34,826 nt of DNA, from the NCBI GenBank assembly GCA_016789785.1, contig JAEUQE010000039.1:12132-46957 (forward strand), written 5' to 3'. A model generated the notes under the pieces. It saw nothing but the letters and a program-made list of their open reading frames with translations, did not search any database and had not been told where the DNA came from. Below, one piece after another: positions 23,761 through 31,749 of the stretch (positions within the stretch are counted from its first letter, which is position 1; every line of letters begins with the position of its first letter). The DNA comes from Bryobacterales bacterium. Its GTDB lineage: Bacteria; Acidobacteriota; Terriglobia; Bryobacterales; Bryobacteraceae. The position numbers were made by a program, and so were the translations under genes.

Positions 23761-26124
23761 ATGCATAGAATCTGGGGGCTGATCGTTATTCTCTCAGGCA
23801 TTTCCGCGCACGCCGTCACGGTGAAAAGCCGGCCGTGCAGCGGTGGCGTGGAAGCGGCGCGATTGCAGGTGGACATAGTCCGGCCGGCGGGCGGCGAGCC
23901 GAGGAGTCTCTCGCGCATTAAGCTTCTCGACAAGGGCAGCAAGGTGATGTACAAGCCGGTTGGTCTGCCGGCGGAATTGCGGAACAACGCGAAGGTCGCG
24001 CTGATTGTTGGACCCGCGGAAGGCGAGAAAGATGTTCCGAGCACGATGAACATTCTCGATTTCAAGCCCGCGGCAAGCACCGCGGAGTGGACCGTGCCGT
24101 TTCGCGTCGGGCTGGCGGTATTCGTGATGGGGCCGCAGGGTCTGGATGAGAAGCGCGTGACGAATCTGGTGATGCGCGACGAAGAATTGATCGGCGCGTT
24201 GGCGGACTACGCGGAGCAAACGCGAGAAATCGAAGACACGGTGGAAGCGCTCACTGCGCTCGAAGAGGAAGATGACGTAGAGTACGCCGAAGCGGCGCTG
24301 CGTCTGGATCGAGGCAATCCCACCGAACAGGCGCTATTCACGTTGCTGCGGGCGCTGAATCCGACATTGCTGGCGAACAATCCCTTGGGCGGCGGGAAGC
24401 GTATGGGACCTGTCACCATGGCGAACAAGGCAACGGTGGGCTTCTTTGAGAATGCAGGTGCGTTGTTTCCAGGCGGCGGCGCGTTGAATGAAATCAAGCC
24501 GCTGCTGTTTCCCGATACGGATTTCCGTGCGGCGTTCGTGCAGCACGTAGGCAGCAGCCTTGCGTTCTGCGTGCCGCGATTGCAGGGCCGCACGCGCAAT
24601 CGCCAGGTGTACGTGTGGGCATCGCGAATCATCAATCAGGGCGCGCCATCGCTGGCGCTTGCTTCGGACCGGCGAGTTGCAATCGGCAGCCGCGCTTCGG
24701 TTCCCGTTCGTGCCAAGGCGGTGGATTGGCGATTCATTGATCGGGTGGACCGGTGGATGCTTCGCCCCGTGAATGGTGGCGAGGGGTTGCCTGTGAAGGT
24801 GAGGCCGGCGGCGCAGGGACGTTCGTTGGAGTTGGATCTGCGCGGGTTTCCCGGGGGCTCGGGCAAATACAAGTTGATGGGCACGTGGGATTGGGATCAG
24901 GTGACGGCGGCAGGCGACCTGGAGTTGCTGCCTCTGGGCGATCTGACACTGGCGCGCGTGAAGCCGGACAGCGCGGAGTTGATTGCCGGCCGCGGTATGA
25001 CAAGGATCAGCGTGGAAGGAACGGACTTCGAGTTCGTGGAACGAGTTTCCATGCTGCCGCGTGGCGGCCAGTTGGATCTTGCGCAGCCGCAGCAGTTCTT
25101 TCTGAGCCAGGGCAAGCGGGGTGGCGTGCAGAGGCAGTTGGACATTGATGTCGATACGTCGTCCATGCACAGCGGCTCGTATGTGCTCGCGCTGATGCAG
25201 ACCGATGGGCGAGTGCAAGAGCTGCCGGTGACGGTGCAGAACAGCGCTTTGCAGATCGACAATCTGCCGCTGAGGATCGGCAATGGCACGCAGCGCATCA
25301 CGTTGAAGGGCGCGGGGCTTGATCGTTTGCGCGCAGTGGAGATCGCGGGCGCGGAAGTGCAGCTTGAGCCCGCGAACGCGCAGGGTTTGGAGAGAGTGAT
25401 CGTGGTTCGGCTGCGCAACGCGCGCCGGGGCGACAAGTTCGATCTCGCGATACAGGTGGAGGGCAGCGAACAGAAACGCCGGCTGCCGGGTGCGGTGGAA
25501 GCGCTGGGTCCGCTGCCCCGCATTGTGAGTGCGAAGACTGCGCTGAGCGAGTTGCCGGTTGCGGCGAGAAGCGGTGAGTTGCCGGCGGGCAGTTTTAGCA
25601 GCGTCACGATGCAGGTGGAGGCAAGCGATGTCGCTTCGTTGACGTTGAGTTGCAACGACGGCGAAGCGAAACTGCGTGTTGGCGTGCGGGAAGCTTGGGG
25701 CTCAGCGACGCTGTTGAGTAAGGACACGATCTTTGTGACGCTGGACCCGGGCACACGATGGCCCTCGGGTTGCGCGATGAATGCGAGCATCGAGAATGCG
25801 GATGGATTGACGTCGGAACCTGTGGCATTGGGGCGAGTGGTGCGATTGCCTCGCATCGAGTCGATCAGTTTCACTGGCGAACGGTTGAGCGATGGCAGTT
25901 ACGCTGCGGTGTTGACGGGTCAGGATCTCGAGTTGATCGAACGCGCGGGTTGGGATGGCAAGCCTGGAGCGCCGGTATCGTCGATGCCCGGTAGCGTGGC
26001 TGGTCCTGTATTCAAGCAGACTTTACGCGTCGGAATGCCGTGGCCGTCGCCGGCTCCACGATCTCCGGTGTACGTGTGGCTGCGAGGAGAGCAGGAGGGT
26101 CGCGAAAGCAGCGTTCGCTATTGA
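23761..26124 (+). CDS. Large exported protein of unknown function, beta-rich
   Basis: No family is recognised. ATG 23761, 4 nt after the OPT gene, gives 787 residues beginning with a signal peptide (MHRIWGLIVILSGISAHA). An acidic helical stretch (DTVEALTALEEEDDVEYAEA, about residues 160-180) is followed by a long region of short beta-strand-like segments. These include repeated patterns such as ITLKGAGLDRLRAVEIAG and ISVEGTDFEFVERVSM, which look like IPT/TIG or immunoglobulin-like modules (about residues 410-600), and a similar unit near the C-terminus (AVLTGQDLELIERAGWDG). This suggests a surface or periplasmic adhesin-like scaffold. An in-frame extension upstream to 23665 overlaps OPT and is not used. 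Pairing with a peptide transporter may be functional or only positional. Confidence 0.8.
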   Translation: MHRIWGLIVILSGISAHAVTVKSRPCSGGVEAARLQVDIVRPAGGEPRSLSRIKLLDKGSKVMYKPVGLPAELRNNAKVALIVGPAEGEKDVPSTMNILDFKPAASTAEWTVPFRVGLAVFVMGPQGLDEKRVTNLVMRDEELIGALADYAEQTREIEDTVEALTALEEEDDVEYAEAALRLDRGNPTEQALFTLLRALNPTLLANNPLGGGKRMGPVTMANKATVGFFENAGALFPGGGALNEIKPLLFPDTDFRAAFVQHVGSSLAFCVPRLQGRTRNRQVYVWASRIINQGAPSLALASDRRVAIGSRASVPVRAKAVDWRFIDRVDRWMLRPVNGGEGLPVKVRPAAQGRSLELDLRGFPGGSGKYKLMGTWDWDQVTAAGDLELLPLGDLTLARVKPDSAELIAGRGMTRISVEGTDFEFVERVSMLPRGGQLDLAQPQQFFLSQGKRGGVQRQLDIDVDTSSMHSGSYVLALMQTDGRVQELPVTVQNSALQIDNLPLRIGNGTQRITLKGAGLDRLRAVEIAGAEVQLEPANAQGLERVIVVRLRNARRGDKFDLAIQVEGSEQKRRLPGAVEALGPLPRIVSAKTALSELPVAARSGELPAGSFSSVTMQVEASDVASLTLSCNDGEAKLRVGVREAWGSATLLSKDTIFVTLDPGTRWPSGCAMNASIENADGLTSEPVALGRVVRLPRIESISFTGERLSDGSYAAVLTGQDLELIERAGWDGKPGAPVSSMPGSVAGPVFKQTLRVGMPWPSPAPRSPVYVWLRGEQEGRESSVRY

Positions 26125-26169
26125 CGCGCCTGCGGTTGCGCGAGCATCTGCAGGCCGTTGCGGACCGAA

Positions 26170-26736
26170 CTACTCCAATCCCAGTGCGAGTTCCTGAACC
26201 CACTTCGGGACGCAACTTGCTCGCCAAATGATTCGACCCGCCGCCAGCATGAGCGTACGTTCAGGCTGCGGTCCGGAATTGTCGAGCACCACTGTCTCAT
26301 CGGCCAAACGCATCGCCTCAGGTGCGCGAAGCAGGCTGCGCCCATACCTGCGCCGAATATCCGAGTCAGGTATGTCATGGCCACCCTGGGACACGCGAAG
26401 ACGTACACGCTCGATATGAAGTTCGGGATCGCGAAGCGCAACGTAAATGAGCAAAGCTCGATAGCCCTGGCGCTTGGCCTCTCGCATCAATGCCAGGGCA
26501 CCGTTTCCAGCGAGCGTGCTTTCCAGAATGAAGCTCTCCCGACTTGCGAGAAGTGACTGGCAACGAGTGATGGCCTGCCGCGCGGCAGTGATCGCCACGC
26601 GAGCCGGATGCTCGGCGTTAATTGCTCTGGCAATGGCGTCAGGGTCGACGACGGTCAGGCCCTCGAAAGCAATCCCTGCGGTCAGAGTGCTCTTGCCTGA
26701 GCCATTCGGACCCGCAACCAAGGTCAGGGTTGGCAC
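26170..26736 (-). CDS. Zeta-toxin-family kinase
   Basis: The 188-residue protein has the P-loop TLTLVAGPNGSGKST (Lys15) of the zeta/PezT family. It also has a substrate-side VVDPDAIARAIN segment, FILESTLAG, and the arginine-rich lid RVRLRVSQGGHDIPDSDIRRRY. Zeta toxins phosphorylate UDP-N-acetylglucosamine or related sugars and poison cell-wall synthesis unless neutralised; small chromosomal relatives may act on other nucleotides or sugars. The start is GTG 26736 immediately after the TAA of the 95-residue gene (zero gap), which indicates tight translational coupling typical of toxin-antitoxin pairs. It ends 45 nt from the convergent exported protein gene. Family is clear; toxicity is inference. 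Confidence 0.85.
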   Translation of the reverse strand: MPTLTLVAGPNGSGKSTLTAGIAFEGLTVVDPDAIARAINAEHPARVAITAARQAITRCQSLLASRESFILESTLAGNGALALMREAKRQGYRALLIYVALRDPELHIERVRLRVSQGGHDIPDSDIRRRYGRSLLRAPEAMRLADETVVLDNSGPQPERTLMLAAGRIIWRASCVPKWVQELALGLE

Positions 26737-27024
26737 TTACCTGGCGCTCGGTGCCAGCTCGCGCACCACGATGCGATGTGAGACTCGAGGTTGTGCTGGA
26801 TCCAGAAGGATTTCGAAAAGCCTACCGTCTGGCCATTCCTCAACGCACCTCCCTGCCGCGTCGACGAACACTACTGGATGACCTGCCGATAGCGCCGCCT
26901 CGCGGGCCTGACGCACTGCCATCGAAGCAGCCTCGGCAAATTCATCGGTCAGGATACTTGCGTGGACCACCAATCTCAGTATCTCGCAGTCCTCCTGAAC
27001 CTGACGCCCGTGAGTGCCGGTCAA
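26737..27024 (-). CDS. 95-residue protein, candidate antitoxin for the zeta-family kinase
   Basis: The gene lies between a GNAT gene and the zeta kinase, with a TTGA overlap upstream (TTG start 27024, GNAT stop 27021) and a zero-nucleotide gap downstream. The product has two helical stretches (LTDEFAEAASMAVRQAREAA) and a short beta part (GHPVVFVDAAGRCVEEWPDG). I recall small proteins with a similar EWPDGR-type segment beside short zeta kinases, which supports an antitoxin role, but I cannot confirm this here. The TTG start is uncertain: an internal AGGAGG sits about ten codons in, so translation could start a little later, for example at the ATG of MAVRQ. Codon use looks like the neighbours. 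Confidence 0.6.
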   Translation of the reverse strand: MTGTHGRQVQEDCEILRLVVHASILTDEFAEAASMAVRQAREAALSAGHPVVFVDAAGRCVEEWPDGRLFEILLDPAQPRVSHRIVVRELAPSAR

Positions 27025-27803
27025 TGCGGTTCCGCAAACAACGTGAACCGCGACGTGTCGTGATAGCCCATGCGGCGATACACGGGATGTCCCGCATTCG
27101 TCGCGTGAAGGATCGTGCGATGGAAGCCGGTGGCTCTGCCGGCCCGGTCAAGCGCATCACGCATGCAGGCTTCCGCGTAGCCGCGACGGCGGTGGTCCGG
27201 ATGAGTCGCCACCATTGCCACATACAAGCGCCCATCAACAGGCACAACCGTCGCGGTGGTTACCGGCGTACCCTCGACGCAGCCAACCACGCCGAACATC
27301 TGATTCCAGAACGCATCGCCACCCGCCGCGGCGCGGCCAACTTCGACCGGCGTGTCATAGGAGACGCAGTTCAGGTCCATCGCGGCGAATCGCATCGCTT
27401 CGGTGTTGGTGGCGTGGAATTCCAACTCTGGCGCATCGCTCGAACTCAGCAAGTGCTCCGCGGCCATGCCTGTCCAAGGCATCACCGGCACAAGACCCCG
27501 ATCCTGCATCAACGGTTCCAACTCGGCGCGCGCGTCCGGGGCAAGCCAGTCCTCACACACGGAGATGAAGTAGCCAACGCCTTGTTGACGCGCGAACCGG
27601 ACCGCTGCCTCGATCCGGCTGGAAAGATCCGCAGTGTTCTCCACAGGACGGTTCAGTGCGATCAGGTTGAGAAACGGTAGCACGGTGCCAGCGAATGCAG
27701 CCGTGACGCCATCCAGATCCTGGATGACACCGCGCTGGTAGGCCGACGCAAAGCACGACCATGCGCCTACCAATTGCTGATTGGACTCCTGGAGTTCGGT
27801 CAT
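27021..27803 (-). CDS. GNAT-family N-acetyltransferase
   Basis: From ATG 27803 the product is 260 residues. The start is decided by GGAGG five nt upstream; an earlier in-frame ATG at 27884 would overlap the preceding gene. The C-terminal half carries the GNAT acetyl-CoA site, VATHPDHRRRGYAEACM, and the closing strand HATNAGHPVYRRMGY. The N-terminal half (residues 1-130) is an extra domain seen in some GNAT proteins that also have a second degenerate fold. Substrate is unknown. The stop overlaps the start of the 95-residue candidate antitoxin, and the whole group lies 58 nt downstream of the glycoside hydrolase-like gene, so it may be read from an upstream promoter or its own. Confidence 0.88.
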   Translation of the reverse strand: MTELQESNQQLVGAWSCFASAYQRGVIQDLDGVTAAFAGTVLPFLNLIALNRPVENTADLSSRIEAAVRFARQQGVGYFISVCEDWLAPDARAELEPLMQDRGLVPVMPWTGMAAEHLLSSSDAPELEFHATNTEAMRFAAMDLNCVSYDTPVEVGRAAAGGDAFWNQMFGVVGCVEGTPVTTATVVPVDGRLYVAMVATHPDHRRRGYAEACMRDALDRAGRATGFHRTILHATNAGHPVYRRMGYHDTSRFTLFAEPH

Positions 27804-27861
27804 GAAACCTCCGCTCTTGAACTGTCGCGGTCTTATGTACGATGGGCGCTGATTCGCGGAT

Positions 27862-29301
27862 TCATTGTCTGCAAACGGCGCCAATGATATCGAGCTTGCG
27901 GTCGCTCAAGTAGCCGTATCGATTCACCCAGACGCGCCCCGCTGAGGACTGCCAGGCCACGCGCAGACGGCGTTCGAAATCGGAAGGCGGACCGTAGCCG
28001 TGAGCAAGCGCGATCACCGGAGCCTTTGACTGACGGCGTGCAGCCTCAATCTTTGAAGCCATCGCGGCATTGCTGACTGGATGGTCTTCGTTGGGTTCGG
28101 GATAACGGTAGTCCGTGACGTTTCGCGACCCGGGCAGACCGCCAAGTTGCAGCCAGTGCTCCAGAGCTTCCATCAACAGCACTCCGCTGATATTCGGATT
28201 CGCCTTCTGCAACTGGTCGCCCCAGAAGCGCATCATCATGGGCCAGTGCATGGTGTAGAGCTTTGTGGAGATGCCGGAGCTGTACGGGCTGATGCGTGCG
28301 AAGTCGAGACCCGAAAGCAGGCTCAGCGGTGGCGGGAACGCGTTCGGCATGAGTTCCTTCTCACGTGGGATCGCGGCACGGAACGCCTTGAGCAACTCTT
28401 CGACAAGCAGCGCTTTCAATCGCAGCATGTCGAGCATGCCAGGATAATCCGCAAGCGTCATCATCAACTCATATTGACCGCGCTGGCGCAGTGCCGCATC
28501 GTCGAGCCCGCCGTGCAGATATTGATAGAAGCGCGAAGCATCGCGCTGCATGCGCTCGAAGTTGAGGCCGTGCCGTGCGGCCGCGGCTCGCGCGTGATCG
28601 CTGAAATCGACGAAGACATCGTCGAGGAAGTAAGGCGGGTACTCGGGCCAGTCGACACGGAAGCCGTCCACTTCGGGATAAGCCTGCGCGAGATCGCGGA
28701 GCAGCGCGCAGTGGTAGTCAACGATGTGTCTGCTGGCGAGGCTGCCGTTGTTGGCGACGCGCCGCTTCAGCAGGCTGCCATCGGGGAGCCGGGGCGCATC
28801 GTCCTTGTCAGGTCCGCCGAATTGCACGCGGTAGCCGGGAGGGATGGCGGATTGCACCTGTAGATACGTCTTCAAGCCGCGGCGTTTGGCTTCCCTCAGG
28901 AAGTCGCGCACAATCGCACCGTGCTTCTGAGTAAGTGTATTCGCCGGTGACGGCTGATACTTCAGACCCTGATAGAGGCGCACATCGGGAACAAAGGCCG
29001 GCGCGGTACGAACGAACAACTCACGCTTGCCCCAAAGCGGGCGGTCGAGCAGACGCACCTTGCCCGCATCAGCATCGACGGGCGGCTCGCGGGACCCGGT
29101 CTTCTCATCGGCGGGTTCCATCACGTAGGGCGAGGTCGCGACTGCGTTGACCTTGGCGCGTTCGATAAGGTTCTTCAGAACACCGTCGATGCCTTCCACC
29201 TGAATGTATTCGGGCATCATGGTGATGCCCGAGAAACGTTGCGCGCCGGTTTGGGCGAGTGCGGCGGCTGGTGCGATTGCGATGAGTTCGCGGCGGGTCA
29301 T
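27862..29301 (-). CDS. Exported glycoside-hydrolase-like TIM-barrel protein
   Basis: The 479-residue protein begins with a twin-arginine-like signal (MTRRELIAIAPAAALAQTG). The body looks like a glycosidase-type TIM barrel: an early HGAIVRDFLREAKRRGLKTY, then PEVDGFRVDWPEYPPYFLDD, where an Asp follows the fourth-strand arginine as in alpha-amylase-like and family 10-like proteins, and later GVLLMEALEHW. I cannot place it in a numbered glycoside hydrolase family. Such proteins are common in the secretomes of Acidobacteriota. It follows the exported aldolase-like gene by 13 nt, so the two probably act together on an extracellular carbohydrate. The catalytic residues are proposed, not established. 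Confidence 0.75.
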   Translation of the reverse strand: MTRRELIAIAPAAALAQTGAQRFSGITMMPEYIQVEGIDGVLKNLIERAKVNAVATSPYVMEPADEKTGSREPPVDADAGKVRLLDRPLWGKRELFVRTAPAFVPDVRLYQGLKYQPSPANTLTQKHGAIVRDFLREAKRRGLKTYLQVQSAIPPGYRVQFGGPDKDDAPRLPDGSLLKRRVANNGSLASRHIVDYHCALLRDLAQAYPEVDGFRVDWPEYPPYFLDDVFVDFSDHARAAAARHGLNFERMQRDASRFYQYLHGGLDDAALRQRGQYELMMTLADYPGMLDMLRLKALLVEELLKAFRAAIPREKELMPNAFPPPLSLLSGLDFARISPYSSGISTKLYTMHWPMMMRFWGDQLQKANPNISGVLLMEALEHWLQLGGLPGSRNVTDYRYPEPNEDHPVSNAAMASKIEAARRQSKAPVIALAHGYGPPSDFERRLRVAWQSSAGRVWVNRYGYLSDRKLDIIGAVCRQ

Positions 29302-29314
29302 GCGTGTGGCGTGT

Positions 29315-30166
29315 TCAGTAGAGCGGTTGCTTTTTGGGGTCGATCCCGGACTTGTCCAGCGCTTTCAGCAGAGGCTGTGCACCCGCTGAGAGCATCACCA
29401 GATCCGCGGGTCCTTGGAAGAAGGTGAAGCCTTCCTTCATGTACTCGTCGATTTGAGCAGGCGTGCCCGCGGGTCTGCCAACCGGGAGTCCATTCTTCTT
29501 TGCAGCGGCGACGATCTTGCGAATCGCTTCCTTCACTTCGGGATGATTCTGATTGCCGCGATGGCCGTAGGAGAACGACAGATCGTTGGTGCCGATGAAG
29601 AGCACGTCGATGCCGGGCACCGCGGCGATCTCGTCGATCTTGTCCACGGCGCGCTTCTCTTCGATGATCGCGATGACCATGGCGTTGCGATCGGAGAAGT
29701 CGTAGTAGCCTTCGGCGGCGGGCCAGCGGAATGTCGCAAGGCCCGGTCCCGCGCCTCTGCGGCCAAGCGGCGGGTACTTGCAAGCGGCCACTGCCTGACG
29801 CGCAAGCTCCGGTGTCGACGTGAACGGGAACACCACGCCGAGCGCTCCCGCATCGAGTGCGCGCTTCGCGGTCCACAGCTCATTCACGGGTACACGTGCG
29901 AAGGGCACCGCTTTCAATCCACGATTCGCCAGCACCATATTGCGCAACGTTTCGAGCGTGATCGGGGCATGCTCCATTTCGATCCACAGAAAGTCGAAGC
30001 CGTAGTTCGACACTTGAGCCGCCACTTCGGGACTCGGGATGGTGATGGTGGCGCCGATGACAGGCTTCCCTTCCTTGAGCAGCTTGCGAACCGGATTTTC
30101 CCATTGCGGCTGTTGCGCGCAGAGCAGAGCAGGCAGGGCTGTGATCAGCAATAGCGTGTGTCGCAT
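29315..30166 (-). CDS. Exported HpcH/HpaI aldolase/citrate lyase-family protein
   Basis: From ATG 30166 the protein is 283 residues. It starts with a signal peptide (MRHTLLLITALPALLCAQ), unlike the cytosolic HpcH/HpaI aldolases. The family core is plain: GATITIPSPEVAAQVSNYGF, FLWIEMEHAP, RALDAGALGVVFPFTSTPE and IDVLFIGTNDLSFSYG, including the Glu and Asp that bind the divalent metal and the glycine-rich phosphate/carboxylate loop. Class II aldolases of this type split 2-keto-3-deoxy sugar acids or 4-hydroxy-2-ketoacids to pyruvate plus an aldehyde. A frame extending upstream to 30466 overlaps the divergent aldehyde dehydrogenase gene and is not real. The product aldehyde could be handled by that neighbouring dehydrogenase, but the compartments would differ. 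Confidence 0.88.
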   Translation of the reverse strand: MRHTLLLITALPALLCAQQPQWENPVRKLLKEGKPVIGATITIPSPEVAAQVSNYGFDFLWIEMEHAPITLETLRNMVLANRGLKAVPFARVPVNELWTAKRALDAGALGVVFPFTSTPELARQAVAACKYPPLGRRGAGPGLATFRWPAAEGYYDFSDRNAMVIAIIEEKRAVDKIDEIAAVPGIDVLFIGTNDLSFSYGHRGNQNHPEVKEAIRKIVAAAKKNGLPVGRPAGTPAQIDEYMKEGFTFFQGPADLVMLSAGAQPLLKALDKSGIDPKKQPLY

Positions 30167-30229
30167 CGGACCAATAGACCATAACGGCACCGCTGATACA
30201 AGACCGTCGCCACGACGTTTCTTCGGAGT

Positions 30230-30244
30230 CCGCACCAAGTGCGG
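30230..30244. promoter_or_regulatory. Inverted repeat in the divergent promoter region
   Basis: CCGCAC and GTGCGG are separated by CAA, giving a perfect 6-bp stem with a 3-nt loop. It lies 14 nt before the aldehyde dehydrogenase ATG, just upstream of CAGAAT (30245-30250) and an AGGAAG ribosome site. It could be a small operator or hairpin; the 92-bp region also serves the divergent aldolase gene. Confidence 0.35.
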
Positions 30245-30258
30245 CAGAATAGGAAGAA

Positions 30259-31731
30259 ATGACTCCAGCTCTCGAAACCCAGCTCCGTGTGCCGAATCAA
30301 CTGTGGATCGGCGGAGAATGGCGCGACGCCGTTTCCGGCAAGACGTTCGCAGCGGGCAATCCAGCCACGGAAGAGAAGATCGCCGATGTGGCGGAGGCGG
30401 ATGCCGCGGACATTGATCTCGCCGTCGCCGCCGCGCAGAAGGCATTCGATGCGGGCGCATGGCCAAAGATGGGAGTCACCGAAAGGGCTCGCATGTTGTG
30501 GCGCATCGGTGACCTGCTGATCGAGAACGCCGATGAGCTTGCGCGGCTGGAGACGATGAACAACGGCAAGCCGATCTTCGAATCGCGCCATGTCGATGTT
30601 CCAGCGGCTGCGGCGTGCTTTCAATACTACGCGGGCTGGGTGACGAAGATTGAAGGCTCGACCATTCCGGTGCCGGGCAACTATCTGAACTATACGTTGC
30701 GCGAACCACTGGGCGTGGTTGGCGCGATCATCCCCTGGAACTTCCCGATCCTGATGGCTGCGTGGAAGCTTGCGCCCGCTCTGGCGACGGGCAACACGGT
30801 GGTGCTGAAGCCCGCGGAGCAGACTCCGCTGACCGCGCTGAAGATGGCGGAGATTTTCGAGAAAGCTGGTGTGCCCGCTGGAGTGATCAACATCGTGCCG
30901 GGATTCGGGCCGACCGCTGGCGCCGCGCTGGTGAAACATCCGGGCGTGGCGAAAATCGCGTTTACCGGATCGACAGCCGTGGGTAAGGAGATCATGCGTT
31001 CCGCGGCGGACACCTTGAAGAAGGTCTCGCTCGAGTTGGGCGGGAAGTCACCGAACATCGTATTTGCCGATGCTGATCTGGATGCGGCGGTGCGGGGCGC
31101 GATCAACGGTATTTTCTATGGCAAGGGCGAAGTGTGCGCGGCGGGATCGCGCCTGTTCATTGAGGCATCGGTGCACGATCAGTTTCTGGAGAAACTGACC
31201 GAACGTGCCGGCAAACTTGCGGTAGGCGATCCGATGCATCCCAAAACAAGATTGGGCGCTCTTGTTTCAAGCGAGCAGATGAACAAAGTGCTCGGCTACA
31301 TCGAGTCGGGCAAGACCGAAGGCGCGAAGCTGGTTACCGGAGGCGAACGCGCGCCGCAGAACGGAAAGGGCTACTTCGTGAAGCCGACGATCTTTGATGG
31401 CGCCAACAACTCGATGCGTATTGCGCGGGAAGAGATCTTCGGTCCGGTGTTGGCGGCAATCGAATTCAAGGACGTGGAGGACGCGATCGCGCAGGCCAAC
31501 CAGACGGTTTATGGCCTGGCGGCCGCGGTGTGGACGCGTGACGTGAAGAAGGCGCACAAGGCGGCGAGAGCGATCAAGGCAGGTACGGTGTGGGTGAACA
31601 CCTACAACATGCTGGACACCGCGTCGCCATTCGGCGGTTACAAGATGAGCGGTTTCGGGCGCGAACTGGGAGCGCACGCGCTTGATCTGTACACGCAGGT
31701 GAAGAGCGTCTGGGTCGATTTGAACGATTGA
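30259..31731 (+). CDS. NAD(P)-dependent aldehyde dehydrogenase
   Basis: The 490-residue protein is a complete class 1/2-type aldehyde dehydrogenase. The cofactor and active-site markers are IPWNFPI, ELGGKSPNIVF with Glu259 as general base, and GKGEVCAAGSRLF with nucleophile Cys293. The C-terminal IKAGTVWVNTYN and GGYKMSGFGRELG motifs are typical of betaine-aldehyde or general aldehyde dehydrogenases. It oxidises aldehydes to acids in the cytoplasm; substrate is not defined. The ATG follows AGGAAG by 2 nt. It heads a plus-strand run of five genes. A 764-codon opposite-strand frame from 31267 to 33561 shadows this gene and the next two and is not real. Confidence 0.95.
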   Translation: MTPALETQLRVPNQLWIGGEWRDAVSGKTFAAGNPATEEKIADVAEADAADIDLAVAAAQKAFDAGAWPKMGVTERARMLWRIGDLLIENADELARLETMNNGKPIFESRHVDVPAAAACFQYYAGWVTKIEGSTIPVPGNYLNYTLREPLGVVGAIIPWNFPILMAAWKLAPALATGNTVVLKPAEQTPLTALKMAEIFEKAGVPAGVINIVPGFGPTAGAALVKHPGVAKIAFTGSTAVGKEIMRSAADTLKKVSLELGGKSPNIVFADADLDAAVRGAINGIFYGKGEVCAAGSRLFIEASVHDQFLEKLTERAGKLAVGDPMHPKTRLGALVSSEQMNKVLGYIESGKTEGAKLVTGGERAPQNGKGYFVKPTIFDGANNSMRIAREEIFGPVLAAIEFKDVEDAIAQANQTVYGLAAAVWTRDVKKAHKAARAIKAGTVWVNTYNMLDTASPFGGYKMSGFGRELGAHALDLYTQVKSVWVDLND

Positions 31732-31749
31732 CGGTGAAAGGGGGAGTTC

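Noticed and set aside
30167..30466. 100-residue N-terminal extension of the HpcH/HpaI protein
   Set aside because: It runs antisense into the aldehyde dehydrogenase gene and its sequence is Arg/Pro-rich. The signal peptide at 30166 marks the true start.
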